Assembly: GCF_900156675.1 (NCBI RefSeq)
Contig: NZ_FTOH01000006.1
Coordinates: 1 to 64,000 of the forward strand
Length of the DNA: 64,000 nucleotides
Origin: Thalassolituus maritimus
GTDB lineage: Bacteria; Pseudomonadota; Gammaproteobacteria; Pseudomonadales; Oceanobacteraceae
Direction: 5' to 3'
In this document: positions 15,801 to 25,164 of the stretch, piece by piece
How positions within the stretch are numbered: the stretch's first letter is position 1
How the letters are laid out: each line of letters starts with the position of its first letter
Notes under the pieces: model-generated
The model's input: the letters and a program-made list of their open reading frames with translations, nothing else
The model's database searches: none
Told to the model about the DNA's origin: nothing
Made by a program: the position numbers and the translations under genes

Positions 15801-16414
15801 TGAGTCTTTTAAATAAACAACAACTGGATCAACTAGCCTCTGCCGTCAGTAAGGTGGAAGAAAAAACGGATGCTGAGCTGGTTACCGTACTTGCTCACGC
15901 ATCGGACAGCTATCACTATATTCCGACCTTATATGCAGCGCTGATTGCATTGTTAACACCTGGAGTACTGAGTTTTTCTCCACTCTGGCTCGGCTGGTTT
16001 GAGCTGATCATAGTTCAGGCGTTGGTCTTTAGTGTTTTGGCGCTTGTGTTCCGTATTCCGGCATTGCGCTATCGATTGGTGCCTGCGAAGGTAAAAAAAT
16101 CCCGTGCAGAAATGATGGCGAGACGCATGTTCCTTGAGCAGGGCTTACATCATACAAAAGGCGAGACGGGTATCCTGATATTCGTGTCTGAGGCGGAGCA
16201 TTACGTTGAGATCCTGGTTGATCGTGGTATTTCTGAGAAGATTGATAATAAGGTCTGGCAGAACATCGTCAATGACTTTACTGCTGAGGTAAAAGCAGGC
16301 GCAGTACTTAAGGGTTTTGAAACCTGTATCGCCAGCGTTGCTGAGGTGGTTTCGGATGTTGTTCCTGCCACTGAAGAAAAGAACGAGCTGCCCGACAGGC
16401 TGGTTGTTCTCTGA
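15800..16414 (+). CDS. TPM-domain membrane protein, second paralog
   Basis: A 204-residue protein. The TPM domain is split by membrane segments: an N-terminal KVEEKTDAELVTVLAHASDSY, two hydrophobic helices (residues about 40-90), then the second half, MFLEQGLHHTKGETGILIFVSEAEHYVEILVDRGISEKI. It shares the TPM fold with the preceding gene but has no signal peptide or Gly tail. ATG at 15800 overlaps the preceding TAA. The lemA-TPM-TPM order is widespread in Proteobacteria and suggests one envelope complex. Confidence 0.88.
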   Translation: MSLLNKQQLDQLASAVSKVEEKTDAELVTVLAHASDSYHYIPTLYAALIALLTPGVLSFSPLWLGWFELIIVQALVFSVLALVFRIPALRYRLVPAKVKKSRAEMMARRMFLEQGLHHTKGETGILIFVSEAEHYVEILVDRGISEKIDNKVWQNIVNDFTAEVKAGAVLKGFETCIASVAEVVSDVVPATEEKNELPDRLVVL

Positions 16415-16437
16415 CGTACGCCTGTTTCTGATGTATT

Positions 16438-16463
16438 AAAGCCCTCTCACGAGGGCTTTTTTA
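16438..16463. terminator. Bidirectional Rho-independent terminator
   Basis: GCCCTC TCAC GAGGGC followed by six T, with AAA on the other side. It lies between the convergent lemA operon and the carboxylase gene. Confidence 0.88.
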
Positions 16464-16472
16464 TTCAGATGA

Positions 16473-19400
16473 TTATTTCAGCACGACCAACACCTGCCCC
16501 GGTGCCACGCCTTTACCCGCTTCTTTCAGAAGCTCGACCACGGTGCCGTCTTTATGGGCGGTGACTTCGATTTCCATCTTCATGGATTCCAGCACCAGTA
16601 GAGGCTGACCGGCTTTTACGCCCTGTCCGGGTTCGACCAGTACCTGCCAGACGTTGCCAGAGACGTGGCTTTCTACGGCAAACTCACCATCAAGCAGTTC
16701 GCGTTCGTCGTTTTCTTCGGCAACACCTATATCCGATTCAAAGCGCAGTAAGCCTTTGGCCTTCCAGTCTTCCAGTTCGGTCTGGAAGGCTTGCTGACGA
16801 TGCGTCTGGAATTCGCTGATGCCAGCGGCGTTATCACTCAGGAAACGCTCGTACTCATCGAGGTTAAAGGTGTCTTCTTCAATCCGAATCGGGTACTGCC
16901 CGTGCGGGAAGTGCTCACGGATGTCCGTCAGTTCATCGTGGCTGACTTCGTAGAAGCGGATTTTATCGAAGAAGCGTAGCAACCAGGGCTTGGTAAATTC
17001 TTTGGTTTGTTTGTAACGGTTCCACATCTGCAGAGTGCGACCGACAAACTGATAACCACCGGGGCCTTCCATACCGTATACACACATATAAGCACCACCG
17101 ATACCGACGGAGTTTTCTGCCGTCCAGGTGCGTGCTGGGTTGTACTTGGTTGTCACTAAGCGGTGACGAGGGTCAACGGGCGTGGCTACTGGTGCGCCGA
17201 GGTACACGTCACCTAAGCCCATCACCAGATAGCTGGCATCGAAGACGATTTTTTTCACGTCGTCGACGGATTCAAGACCGTTAATACGACGGATAAACTC
17301 GATATTATCCGGGCACCAGGGCGCATCGGCGCGCACAGACTTAACGTATTTATCAACCGCCTGCTGGCAGGCAATATCATTCCAGGAAAGTGGTAGCCAG
17401 ACGGTACGTGAGGGCACTTCGGCATTTTTAAGATCACCCAGCGCGTCTTCTTCGTTGATCAGAAGCTTGAGCAGATCACTCTGCTTTAATGTCAGGCTGT
17501 CATAGTGAATCTGTAATGAACGAATGCCCGGTGTCATTTCGATAATTCCCGGTATTTCCCGACTTTGCAGAGATTCCATTAACGCATGTACACGGAAGCG
17601 CAAACGGATATCCAACTGCAGTGGGCCGTATTCAATCAGCAGATAATTATCACCGGCGGGGCGATAGACAACGCCGGTTGGATGACTTTCTGTATCAATG
17701 GTTTTTAGCACCGGTGAGTCAGGTAAATACTCACTTACTTCTGAATGTTGGTATTTAAGGGAGTCTAATTGCTTGAGCTGTTCATTACGAAGATTTACCG
17801 CTGTGTCGTGGCTTACCGGTGTAAAACGGATTTTATCCCCAGCTTTTAATTGTCCGAGTTTCCACAGGTCTGCCTGAATAACAGTCACAGGGCAGACGAA
17901 ACCACCGAGGCTTGGGCCGTCAGGGCCGAGAATGACTGGCATGTCACCGGTAAAGTCCACGGCACCAATGGCGTAGGCATTATCGTGAATATTGGATGGG
18001 TGCAGACCCGCTTCACCGCCATCGTTTCGAGCCCATTCAGGTTTAGGGCCGATTAAGCGCACACCTGTGCGACTGGAATTAAAGTGAACCTCCCAATCGG
18101 CGGCAAAGAATTCATCAATATCATTCTGAGTGAAAAAATCGGGTGCGCCATGTGGGCCGTAGATAACACGCAATTGCCATTCATTGCCGATGGCAGGTAA
18201 GACATCTGCAGGCAATATATCGTCAGCTAATTTGACGTAGCTTGCAGACGTTGCTTCTTCAGTCAGATGTAATACATCACCAGGAAGCAGGGCGCGTCCG
18301 TTATGGCCGCCAAACTGCCCGAGCGTAAAGGTGGAGCGTGATCCTAGATACACAGGGCATTGAATGCCGCCAGCAACGAGCAGGTACGCACGGGCACCCG
18401 CGCCGGTCACCGTACCGCAATCCAGTTGGTCGCCTTGTTTCACTTCAACGATCTTATTAAATGGGATGCTGTAAGTCGTATTATCGCGACTCAGTTCAGC
18501 ACTCGTTGCAGCGCCCGTAAGGATAATTTGTGTGGCTTTCTGAAAAACCAGTACCGGGCCTTTTAAGGTAATTTCAAGGCCTGCGCAGTCTTCGCTGTTG
18601 CCCAGCAGGCGGTTACCTAAGCGGAAGGAATATTCATCGAACGGGCCTGATGGTGGAATACCTACGTCCCAGTGGCCGATACGACCGGGAACGTCCTGCA
18701 CTGTGGTTTGAGTGCCACCACTGATCACATCAATGGCTGGGTCGGAGAACTGCATTTTGCTCAGTTTCTGCGTCCAGACCAATCCGGCTTTTACTTCTTC
18801 GTCTTTTAGAATCGACTTCAGATAAAGCAGGTTGGTTTCGATGCCGTACAGTTCAGATTGATCGAGGGTTTCTGCTAACCCGGTCATTGCCTGCTCGCGG
18901 GTTTCTGCTGTGACAATGACTTTTGCCAGCATAGGGTCGAATAATGCGGGCACCTGTGTGCCGCTTTCGATCCATGTATCGATTCTGGTACGCATTCCAT
19001 GTGTAGTTGTGGCTTGCCAATCTACCCGGCTAAGAAGTCCGGCGCAGGGCTGGAAGTTTTTTACCGGATCTTCGGCATAGATTCGTGCCTGAATACTGTG
19101 GCCTTTCGCAGAACGTTGTTCGTTTAAGGGTAACGTTTCACCGGCGCCAAGCCGGACCATCCACTCCACTAAATCCACACCAAAGACTTCTTCGGTCACA
19201 CCGTGCTCAACCTGTAAGCGGGTATTCACTTCGAGAAAGTAAAATGATTCGCTGATTTCGTCGTAAATAAATTCCACCGTGCCTGCACTGCGGTAATTTA
19301 CGCTTTCGCCTAAACGTTTCGCTGTCTCATGCAGGGCAGTACGGACGGTCTCTGAAATACGGGGTGCCGGTGTTTCTTCAATGACTTTCTGGTTGCGTCG

Positions 19401-20093
19401 TTGCAATGAGCAGTCCCGTTCACCGAGCGCAGCAACCGTACCTTTGCCGTCACCAAAAATCTGAACTTCAATATGGCGGGCGCGCTCAACAAATTTTTCC
19501 AGGAATACGCCATCGTTCGAGAAGTTATTGGCACTGAGGCGTTTTACCGAATCAAAGGCGTTCACCAGTTCTGCTTCGGTGTAACAGAGCTGCATACCGA
19601 TACCACCACCACCGGCGGTGCTTTTCAGCATCAGTGGGTAGCCAACACGATCAGCCTCTGCTTTGGCTTCGTTGATGTCAGTCAGAAGACCTGTGCCCGG
19701 CAGCATGGGTACATCGGCTTGTTCGGCCAATGCGCGGGCGCTGTGTTTCAAACCGAAGTCGAGCATCTGTTGGCCGGTTGGCCCGAGGAAGACTACACCT
19801 GCTTGTTCACAGGCATCGGAGAAGGTCGCGTTCTCGCTTAAGAAACCGTAGCCAGGGTGAATGGCCTGGGCACCACTTTCTTTCGCAATGCCCAGAATTT
19901 TTTCCTGATTCAGATAGGTATCGGCGACACTGCCATCACCTAGTGAGTAGGATTCTTCCGCTTGCTGAACGTGCAGCGAATGCTTGTCTGCTTCGTGATA
20001 AATTACAACAGGGGTGACGCCAAGGTCATTCAGCGTGCGCATAATACGCACAGCAATGGCACCACGGTTGGCAATCAGTACTTTAGAAAACAT
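16473..20093 (-). CDS. uca: Biotin-dependent urea carboxylase family; probable guanidine carboxylase
   Basis: A 1206-residue enzyme that carboxylates urea or, more likely here, guanidine, using ATP, bicarbonate and a swinging biotin. Order of domains: biotin carboxylase (residues 1 to about 450; KSTAGGGGIGMQL grasp loop, EVNTRLQVEHGVTEE), a central AHS2/KipA-type and AHS1/KipI-type carboxyltransferase pair (about 470-1050), and a biotinyl domain with LESMKMEIEV (biotinyl Lys near residue 1171). There is no fused allophanate hydrolase, and none lies elsewhere in this window. The guanidine-I riboswitch upstream of this operon and the two DUF1989 genes argue for guanidine as substrate, as biochemically shown for related bacterial urea carboxylases. 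It follows UAAP2 after two bases. Confidence 0.9.
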   Translation of the reverse strand: MFSKVLIANRGAIAVRIMRTLNDLGVTPVVIYHEADKHSLHVQQAEESYSLGDGSVADTYLNQEKILGIAKESGAQAIHPGYGFLSENATFSDACEQAGVVFLGPTGQQMLDFGLKHSARALAEQADVPMLPGTGLLTDINEAKAEADRVGYPLMLKSTAGGGGIGMQLCYTEAELVNAFDSVKRLSANNFSNDGVFLEKFVERARHIEVQIFGDGKGTVAALGERDCSLQRRNQKVIEETPAPRISETVRTALHETAKRLGESVNYRSAGTVEFIYDEISESFYFLEVNTRLQVEHGVTEEVFGVDLVEWMVRLGAGETLPLNEQRSAKGHSIQARIYAEDPVKNFQPCAGLLSRVDWQATTTHGMRTRIDTWIESGTQVPALFDPMLAKVIVTAETREQAMTGLAETLDQSELYGIETNLLYLKSILKDEEVKAGLVWTQKLSKMQFSDPAIDVISGGTQTTVQDVPGRIGHWDVGIPPSGPFDEYSFRLGNRLLGNSEDCAGLEITLKGPVLVFQKATQIILTGAATSAELSRDNTTYSIPFNKIVEVKQGDQLDCGTVTGAGARAYLLVAGGIQCPVYLGSRSTFTLGQFGGHNGRALLPGDVLHLTEEATSASYVKLADDILPADVLPAIGNEWQLRVIYGPHGAPDFFTQNDIDEFFAADWEVHFNSSRTGVRLIGPKPEWARNDGGEAGLHPSNIHDNAYAIGAVDFTGDMPVILGPDGPSLGGFVCPVTVIQADLWKLGQLKAGDKIRFTPVSHDTAVNLRNEQLKQLDSLKYQHSEVSEYLPDSPVLKTIDTESHPTGVVYRPAGDNYLLIEYGPLQLDIRLRFRVHALMESLQSREIPGIIEMTPGIRSLQIHYDSLTLKQSDLLKLLINEEDALGDLKNAEVPSRTVWLPLSWNDIACQQAVDKYVKSVRADAPWCPDNIEFIRRINGLESVDDVKKIVFDASYLVMGLGDVYLGAPVATPVDPRHRLVTTKYNPARTWTAENSVGIGGAYMCVYGMEGPGGYQFVGRTLQMWNRYKQTKEFTKPWLLRFFDKIRFYEVSHDELTDIREHFPHGQYPIRIEEDTFNLDEYERFLSDNAAGISEFQTHRQQAFQTELEDWKAKGLLRFESDIGVAEENDERELLDGEFAVESHVSGNVWQVLVEPGQGVKAGQPLLVLESMKMEIEVTAHKDGTVVELLKEAGKGVAPGQVLVVLK

Positions 20094-20095
20094 AG

Positions 20096-20734
20096 TTACT
20101 CCCAGATCAGCACATCGACTGGTGTCGGGTTATAGCCGTTGCACGGGTTATTCAGCTGCGGGCAGTTCGAGATCAAAACCAGAATATTCATTTCGGCTTT
20201 CATCTCGACGTATTTTCCCGCACCCGAAATACCGTCTTCAAAGGTCAGGCCGCCTTCCGGAGTAACAGGCACGTTCATAAAGAAATTGATGTTGTGGGTG
20301 ATGTCAGACTTGCTCAGGCCATATTCTTCATTTTCGTTAATGGCCAGCATCCAGCTGTCACGGCAGGCATGCATGCACTTTTTCTCAAGCGAGTAACGCA
20401 CGGTGTTCGATTCAGTCGCACAGGCGCCACCCAGTGTGTCGTGACGACCACAGGTGTCTGCAGTAATCGTTAGCATGGGTCGGTCTTCGTTGGAGCGCAG
20501 AACAGTGCCCGCAGTGAGATAAACGTTACCTTGGCCTCTAATGGTATCCATAGCGCTGTAGCGTTCTGAAACGTCATCGGCGTTATAGAACAGGGTGTCT
20601 GCGGCCTGATTACCTTCGAGATCGAGAATGCGGAAGGTCTGGCCTTTTTCAATGCGATGCAGGAAATAGTCTCCCGCGGGAACGGTTTCACGGAATACCG
20701 CATCGGCTTCGTTAAATTGGCTTTCTTTAATCAT
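20096..20734 (-). CDS. Urea carboxylase-associated protein 2 (DUF1989), probable carboxyguanidine deiminase subunit
   Basis: A 212-residue DUF1989 protein. Such proteins occur as an unequal pair beside urea/guanidine carboxylases; the pair is known as carboxyguanidine deiminase (CgdAB), which removes ammonia from carboxyguanidine to give allophanate. Visible are [34 protein letters not shown] (conserved Cys and His, probably metal-binding or catalytic) and a C-terminal [19 protein letters not shown]. Its length matches the shorter family member (UAAP2). It lies 12 bases after the longer paralog and two bases before the carboxylase. Assignment of A versus B subunit is not made here. Confidence 0.88.
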   Translation of the reverse strand: MIKESQFNEADAVFRETVPAGDYFLHRIEKGQTFRILDLEGNQAADTLFYNADDVSERYSAMDTIRGQGNVYLTAGTVLRSNEDRPMLTITADTCGRHDTLGGACATESNTVRYSLEKKCMHACRDSWMLAINENEEYGLSKSDITHNINFFMNVPVTPEGGLTFEDGISGAGKYVEMKAEMNILVLISNCPQLNNPCNGYNPTPVDVLIWE

Positions 20735-20746
20735 GATGCGTCCTCC

Positions 20747-21478
20747 TTATTGGCCCATAAACTGGTAAATCGCGTTGTTTTTAAAACCGCGCTGGTTTTC
20801 AGGGCGGGAGTTCATACACTCATCATCGTCAGTCACCGGCTTGGCCTGAGCCAGTGCGTAATGTACCGGGCGTACAGGATATTCTTCAGCATTACTCAGT
20901 GGATGAGGGCAGGTGTGCATGATGACCAAGGTGTCCATCTCGAAGCGCAGCACGATTTTATCGCCTGCTTTCGAGCCTTCGCTGTACTGCAGATTGCCTT
21001 CGTTGTCGGTACTGATTTTGCTGAATAAATTCAGGTTGGCGGCCATGTCTTTGCGGGTCAGGCCGTACTTGGCCAATTCGACCAGAAAGGCGTCGTAGCC
21101 ATTCTGTGTCCAACCGTTTAAGGCCTCCTGATAGGTTTTCAGCGACCATTTCTTTTGCAGCATGTCTTTGTTCAGGTTGCCGCACACGGTATCGTGCCAG
21201 CCGCAGTCGTCTTCAACGATGGACGCAAAAATACGCCCCATGTCTGAATACAGACAATGACCACGGGTCAGCTTAAAGGTGTGCTGACCTTTCAATGTGT
21301 CAGGCGCGTTGTATTTTTCCAGAAGGTTTTCCGGGTTGTAAAACAGCATGCCCAGATTTGCGTCGCCTTTAACATCGGTGAGCGTCAGCAGCGTGCCTTT
21401 TTTAACTCTCATGGACCAATGACAGCCACCACCGAGAGTATCTTCATAAATAGTATCGCCAGACTGAAAATCAGACAT
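20747..21478 (-). CDS. Urea carboxylase-associated protein 1 (DUF1989), probable carboxyguanidine deiminase subunit
   Basis: A 243-residue paralog of the next gene and the first gene after the guanidine riboswitch. Shared features are DVKGDANLGMLFYN, VEDDCGWHDTVCGNLNKD (matching CGRHDTLGG of the partner) and MHTCPHPLSNAEEYPVRPV near the end. The longer C-terminus matches UAAP1. Together with UAAP2 it would form the heteromeric deiminase acting after carboxylation. AGGAGG precedes the ATG at 21478 by about 5 bases, a strong ribosome-binding site that could be masked or exposed by riboswitch folding. Confidence 0.88.
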   Translation of the reverse strand: MSDFQSGDTIYEDTLGGGCHWSMRVKKGTLLTLTDVKGDANLGMLFYNPENLLEKYNAPDTLKGQHTFKLTRGHCLYSDMGRIFASIVEDDCGWHDTVCGNLNKDMLQKKWSLKTYQEALNGWTQNGYDAFLVELAKYGLTRKDMAANLNLFSKISTDNEGNLQYSEGSKAGDKIVLRFEMDTLVIMHTCPHPLSNAEEYPVRPVHYALAQAKPVTDDDECMNSRPENQRGFKNNAIYQFMGQ

Positions 21479-21615
21479 AAAGGCCTCCTGTATGCGCAGA
21501 CATCTTGGGCGCGGAAATCATTAATAAAAAGAAATGGGGTTTTGTCACGGTGCGGGCTCCTGCAAGTTCACGGATTCATAAACGCTGCTTATTACAATGT
21601 GGGCAGTGCGTTGTC

Positions 21616-21742
21616 TGATCTCCCGGGCTTTTATCCCGCCGTGTAACCTGCCAGTACGCCGCTGGAGGTCGGTCACTCTCGGTCCAGTCGCTGGTTCTAT
21701 CCCCTAACTTGATTGGGAGAGACCTGCCGGAACCCTAGTGCC
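21616..21742 (-). ncRNA. Guanidine-I (ykkC) riboswitch
   Basis: On the minus strand the region reads CTAGGGTTCCGG (21727-21738), then GGACCGAGAG, then ACACGGCGGGATAAAAGCCC and GGGAGA (to about 21616). These are the signature conserved blocks, in correct order, of the ykkC subtype that binds free guanidinium. It sits 138 bases upstream of the UAAP1 start, the classical place. In this class ligand binding turns expression on. No strong T-run terminator is obvious between aptamer and gene, so control may act at translation; the expression platform is not resolved. Confidence 0.93.
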
Positions 21743-21750
21743 CTTATTGT

Positions 21751-21779
21751 GGCAACGGCACATGTTTACGTGCGCTGCC
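21751..21779. other. Stem-loop between promoter and riboswitch
   Basis: GGCA and GCAC pair with GTGC and TGCC around an ATGTTTAC loop. It lies in the leader just 5' of the riboswitch on the minus strand. Role unknown. Confidence 0.35.
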
Positions 21780-21804
21780 TCTAAAAGCGTAAGTACATTC
21801 TGCT

Positions 21805-21822
21805 AAGCGATTGCTGTGCCAA
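21805..21822 (-). promoter_or_regulatory. Sigma54-like promoter for the carboxylase operon
   Basis: On the minus strand TTGGCACAGCAATCGCTT matches the -24/-12 pattern TGGCAC-N5-TTGCW with one mismatch in the -12 box. It is placed about 65 bases upstream of the riboswitch aptamer. Pattern match only. Confidence 0.45.
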
Positions 21823-21842
21823 ATGCGTATATATAGTGATAA

Positions 21843-21857
21843 CCCGCTGAGAGCGGG
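21843..21857. other. Short hairpin in the divergent spacer
   Basis: CCCGCTGAGAGCGGG is a clean six-base-pair stem with a small loop, located between the two promoters. It has no T run; function unknown. Confidence 0.35.
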
Positions 21858-21896
21858 ATTGCAAGTGCGGTTGCCTCGGCGAGTTATCTGGAACTT

Positions 21897-21956
21897 GCAC
21901 TCTTGGTGTGCCCGTTGCGGAACCTCGTGCTTTCTCTCGGTGCACACTCTGGTACG
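21897..21956. promoter_or_regulatory. NtrC-like enhancer dyads between divergent promoters
   Basis: GCAC-N7-GTGC at 21897-21911 matches the NtrC binding dyad. A weaker partner, GCAC-N7-TACG, lies at 21942-21956, 45 bases away. They sit between sigma54-like promoters on both strands, at distances suited to enhancer binding. Inferred from pattern; no direct evidence. Confidence 0.4.
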
Positions 21957-22112
21957 AGTTGATCACTCTTCTACCGCCTGCTTGTTCAGATTTCAGGCGT
22001 AGTATGCAAAGCGGACAAAAAATACCAGGGCCCGAATTCCGTGCGTTTCAGCAAGTTCAGAGAAAGGTTGGTTACTCCTCTCAGGTGGTAAATGACAAAA
22101 AATGTCTAACCG

Positions 22113-22128
22113 TGGCACAGCCAATGCA
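22113..22128 (+). promoter_or_regulatory. Sigma54-like promoter for the transporter operon
   Basis: TGGCAC AGCCA ATGCA matches TGGCAC-N5-TTGCA with one mismatch. A start site about 12 bases beyond would leave a leader of about 45 bases before the ATG at 22186. Confidence 0.5.
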
Positions 22129-22185
22129 AGGTTCGATATTACGAAACGCAATTTCAGTAATACTAACAACCTTTGGGGAATACCT

Positions 22186-23169
22186 ATGGCGATCAGAAAG
22201 AAGTTTATTGCAGGTGCGGTGTCTGTTGTGTGCGCAGGGTTGATGAGCGTTGCCAGTGCAGTGGCTGAGCCTCTCAAGATTGGTTACAGCGACTGGCCGG
22301 GCTGGGTAGCCTGGGAAATCGCGCTTGAGAAAGGCATGTTCGAAGAAGAGGGCGTAGACGTTCAGTTCGAGTGGTTCGATTACGTGGCCAGTATGGATGC
22401 CTTTGCTGCCGGGCAGCTCGATGCGGTATCAATGACCAACGGTGATGCCCTGGTGACTGGTTCAACCGGCGCGAAAAACGTGGCCATTCTGATCAACGAC
22501 TACAGCAATGGTAACGATATGGTCGTTGCTGCTGCGGGTATCAGCACGGTTGAGGAGCTGAAAGGCAAGAAAATTGGTGTTGAAGTCGGTTTTGTCGGAC
22601 ACCTGCTGCTGCTCAATGCTTTGGAAAAAGCCGGTATGACCGAAGCTGACGTTGAGCTGGTAAATGTGCCTACTAACGAGACTCCGCAGGTACTGGCTTC
22701 TGGTCAGGTGGATGCCATTGTTGCCTGGCAGCCTAGCTCTGGTCAGGCGCTGAATCTGGTGCCTGGCTCAAAGCGTATTTATTCAAGTGCGGATGAACCG
22801 GGTCTGATCTACGACGTTCTTGCAGTATCGCCACAGAGCCTTGCTGCTAACCGTGCAGACTGGCTAAAGGTTCTGAAAGTCTGGTACATGGCGGTTGATT
22901 ACCTGAAAGATCCAGAAACCCGTGATGAGGCCATCAGCATTATGGCTGCTCGTGTGGGTATCCCACCTTCTGAGTACAAGGGCTTTATCGATGGCACCAA
23001 GATCCTGACGTTAGAAGAAGCGCTTCCTTTTATGAAGAAATCAGCAGGCTTCAAATCTTTATACGGCTCCGGTGAAATCGCAGATGCCTTTAATCTGGCG
23101 AACGATGTCTATGGCGAAAAACAGCCAGTCGATGAATACATCGATCCTTCACTGATGGAAGCTCTGTAA
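22186..23169 (+). CDS. ABC transporter periplasmic binding protein (urea carboxylase-linked, NrtA/TauA/SsuA type)
   Basis: A 327-residue protein with a Sec signal ([27 protein letters not shown], cleavage near 27). The mature part follows the NMT1/TauA-like binding fold: [65 protein letters not shown]. Its place opposite the guanidine carboxylase operon and the family context (urea carboxylase-related ABC transporters) point to guanidine, urea or a substituted guanidine as ligand. ATG 22186 was chosen because it opens the signal peptide and has GGGG upstream; an ATG at 22102 would put 28 residues before it. A terminator-like hairpin follows the gene, a common way to keep binding protein in excess. 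Confidence 0.88.
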   Translation: MAIRKKFIAGAVSVVCAGLMSVASAVAEPLKIGYSDWPGWVAWEIALEKGMFEEEGVDVQFEWFDYVASMDAFAAGQLDAVSMTNGDALVTGSTGAKNVAILINDYSNGNDMVVAAAGISTVEELKGKKIGVEVGFVGHLLLLNALEKAGMTEADVELVNVPTNETPQVLASGQVDAIVAWQPSSGQALNLVPGSKRIYSSADEPGLIYDVLAVSPQSLAANRADWLKVLKVWYMAVDYLKDPETRDEAISIMAARVGIPPSEYKGFIDGTKILTLEEALPFMKKSAGFKSLYGSGEIADAFNLANDVYGEKQPVDEYIDPSLMEAL

Positions 23170-23187
23170 CCCTCGGGGCTCAGCATA

Positions 23188-23217
23188 ACCGGCGCTATTG
23201 GATTAGCGCCGGTTTTT
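23188..23217 (+). terminator. Terminator or attenuator between binding-protein and permease genes
   Basis: ACCGGCGCTA pairs with TAGCGCCGGT around a 6-base loop, followed by a short T run. Located 18 bases after the binding-protein stop; probably reduces read-through to the permease. Confidence 0.75.
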
Positions 23218-23300
23218 CTCTACCGATATTCAACATGTCCTGCAGGGCTGGGGGTACTTTGGCTCTTTCCTGCTAATCGGACATAACCATGGGGATTGAA

Positions 23301-24251
23301 ATGCAGCTTATTGCCGTTAACAGAAAACTCGACAGAGGCCCACGAAGAGCCGTCACTCTGGCCAGCTTCGCATTACCGATACTGATCTGGGCTTTAGTGA
23401 GCTATGTTCCGTTTTTATGGCACCCTCAGGTTGAAATCACACAATCGGGTTCTGTCAGTTACTTCAGCGAAGGCTTGCTGGTTGACCGGGAAGTGTTCGA
23501 CCGTGAGTACGATAAAGCGAGCGAAAATGGCACGGCACTCCCAGAAGGCAAGCCTGCAAACCCTGTGTATCTTCCTGCACCTCATGAAGTTGCCGCAGCG
23601 TTTGTCACTTCATTTACTACTGAGCCTAAACGTCGAAGTGAGAACTGGCTGCATGAAAGCTTGTGGAGCAGTATTCAGGTTATTTTCTGGGGTTTCGTGC
23701 TTTCTTCCATCATTGGTATACCTCTGGGAATCCTGGCGGGCACTTATGACTTCTTCTCTCGTTTATTTGAACCTTTTATTGAATTTTTCCGGTATCTGCC
23801 TGCGCCAGCGTTTGGTGCTCTGGCCGTAGCCGTATTGGGTATTTATCAGGCACCTAAGATCGCCATTATCTTTATCGGCACTTTTTTTCAGCAAGTCTTA
23901 GTCGTTGCCAATACCACGCGTAAGCTTGATCCGAGTCTGTTAGAGGCTGCTCAGACACTGGGTGCCAAGAACAAGTCCATGCTGTTCCGTGTTGTGGTAC
24001 CGGGCATTCTGCCTGATCTGTATCGCGATGTTCGCATCCTTCTGGGCTGGGCCTGGACTTACCTGATCGTTGCGGAGCTCATCGGTACCAGTTCAGGTAT
24101 TACCTGGTTTATTACGCAGCAGGCGCGTTACAAAAATTTCGACAACGTGTTTGCTGCCATCATCATGATCGGGATTCTCGGTCTTACCATTGATCTGTTA
24201 TTGGCATGGTTAGGGCGCCGCCTCTTTCCATGGCAGAAAGAAACCAAATAA
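23301..24251 (+). CDS. ABC transporter permease (SsuC/TauC-like)
   Basis: A 316-residue inner-membrane permease. TM1 (residues about 20-38) is followed by a periplasmic insertion of about 90 residues (QVEITQSGSVSYFSEGL...), longer than in SsuC/TauC. Five further helices follow, with the coupling motif EAAQTLGAKNKSMLFRVVVPGILPDLYRDVRILLGWAW (EAA loop). It forms the channel for the neighbouring ATPase. GGGGATTGAA precedes the ATG at 23301, favouring it over 23289. It is 14 bases upstream of the ATPase gene. Confidence 0.88.
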   Translation: MQLIAVNRKLDRGPRRAVTLASFALPILIWALVSYVPFLWHPQVEITQSGSVSYFSEGLLVDREVFDREYDKASENGTALPEGKPANPVYLPAPHEVAAAFVTSFTTEPKRRSENWLHESLWSSIQVIFWGFVLSSIIGIPLGILAGTYDFFSRLFEPFIEFFRYLPAPAFGALAVAVLGIYQAPKIAIIFIGTFFQQVLVVANTTRKLDPSLLEAAQTLGAKNKSMLFRVVVPGILPDLYRDVRILLGWAWTYLIVAELIGTSSGITWFITQQARYKNFDNVFAAIIMIGILGLTIDLLLAWLGRRLFPWQKETK

Positions 24252-24264
24252 GCGGAGATAACCC

Positions 24265-25164
24265 ATGACAGAGAAAGAATTACCCAGTTATCTCGATCAG
24301 GCACCGGAAGTAAAAGACCGCTTCGATCGGCTTAAGCAGCGCCCAGTAACCATGGAGGTTAAAGGCCTGAATAAGCAGTTCGGTGAAGTAATTGCCTTAA
24401 AAGACATTAACCTGAAGATCCACAAGCGCGAGTTCGTTTGTGTGATTGGCCCTTCGGGCTGCGGTAAATCGACCCTGATACGGATTCTGGCGGGGCTTGA
24501 ACAGGCGAGTTCCGGACAGGTGCTTCTTAACGGAGAAGCCGTGACAGAACCCGGCCCGGAACGCGGCATGGTATTTCAGGGATATACCCTGTTCCCCTGG
24601 TTGACGGTAAAAAAGAACATTATGTTCGGGCTTATTGAAAGCGGCTACGACAAAGGAACCGCAGAGTCAGAAGCTCGTGAGTGGATCAACCTTATCGGTT
24701 TAACCAAATTTGAAAACAGTTATCCGCATCAATTGTCCGGTGGGATGAAGCAGCGTGTTGCGATTGCGCGTGCTTTAGCGAACCGGCCGAAAGTACTGTT
24801 GATGGACGAGCCGTTTGGTGCACTGGATGCTCAGACGCGTGCGAAAATGCAGGCGTACCTGCTAGAAATCTGGAAGAACATCGACATTACCGTGTTCTTT
24901 ATTACTCACGATCTCGATGAGGCTGTGTATCTGGCCGACCGAATTCTTGTGTTAAAGGCGAATCCCGGTGAAGTGCAGGAAATTGTTGAGGTACCAGTGC
25001 CTCAACCACGTTCCCCTGATCAGTTTATGAATCCGGAATTCCTCGCCACTAAGCAGCATATTGAAGAGTTGATTCATCCGCCATCAGAGCAGGAAGAAGA
25101 CGATGATCATCTCAATCTTGTGCGCATGGTGCATGTCAACGACGACGTCGGGAGCGTCTTCTGA
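24265..25164 (+). CDS. ABC transporter ATP-binding protein (SsuB/TauB-like)
   Basis: A 299-residue ATPase with Walker [10 protein letters not shown] (residues about 62-70), Q-loop [11 protein letters not shown], signature [15 protein letters not shown], Walker [13 protein letters not shown] and H-loop ITHDLDEA. It powers import through the preceding permease. The C-terminal 50 residues are acidic ([11 protein letters not shown]) and longer than in TauB. Its TGA overlaps the ATG of the creatininase gene, indicating translational coupling and so a shared physiological role. Confidence 0.92.
   Translation: MTEKELPSYLDQAPEVKDRFDRLKQRPVTMEVKGLNKQFGEVIALKDINLKIHKREFVCVIGPSGCGKSTLIRILAGLEQASSGQVLLNGEAVTEPGPERGMVFQGYTLFPWLTVKKNIMFGLIESGYDKGTAESEAREWINLIGLTKFENSYPHQLSGGMKQRVAIARALANRPKVLLMDEPFGALDAQTRAKMQAYLLEIWKNIDITVFFITHDLDEAVYLADRILVLKANPGEVQEIVEVPVPQPRSPDQFMNPEFLATKQHIEELIHPPSEQEEDDDHLNLVRMVHVNDDVGSVF

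Noticed and set aside
21895-21945. CCGAGAG and GGTTCCG on the minus strand, resembling ykkC blocks
   Set aside because: The blocks are in the wrong order and the remaining core is missing; the true aptamer is at 21616-21742.
21757-22185. Possible second riboswitch on the plus strand before the transporter operon
   Set aside because: Hairpins exist, but no conserved blocks of guanidine-I, -II or -III are seen in that direction, and the sigma54-like promoter lies downstream of them.
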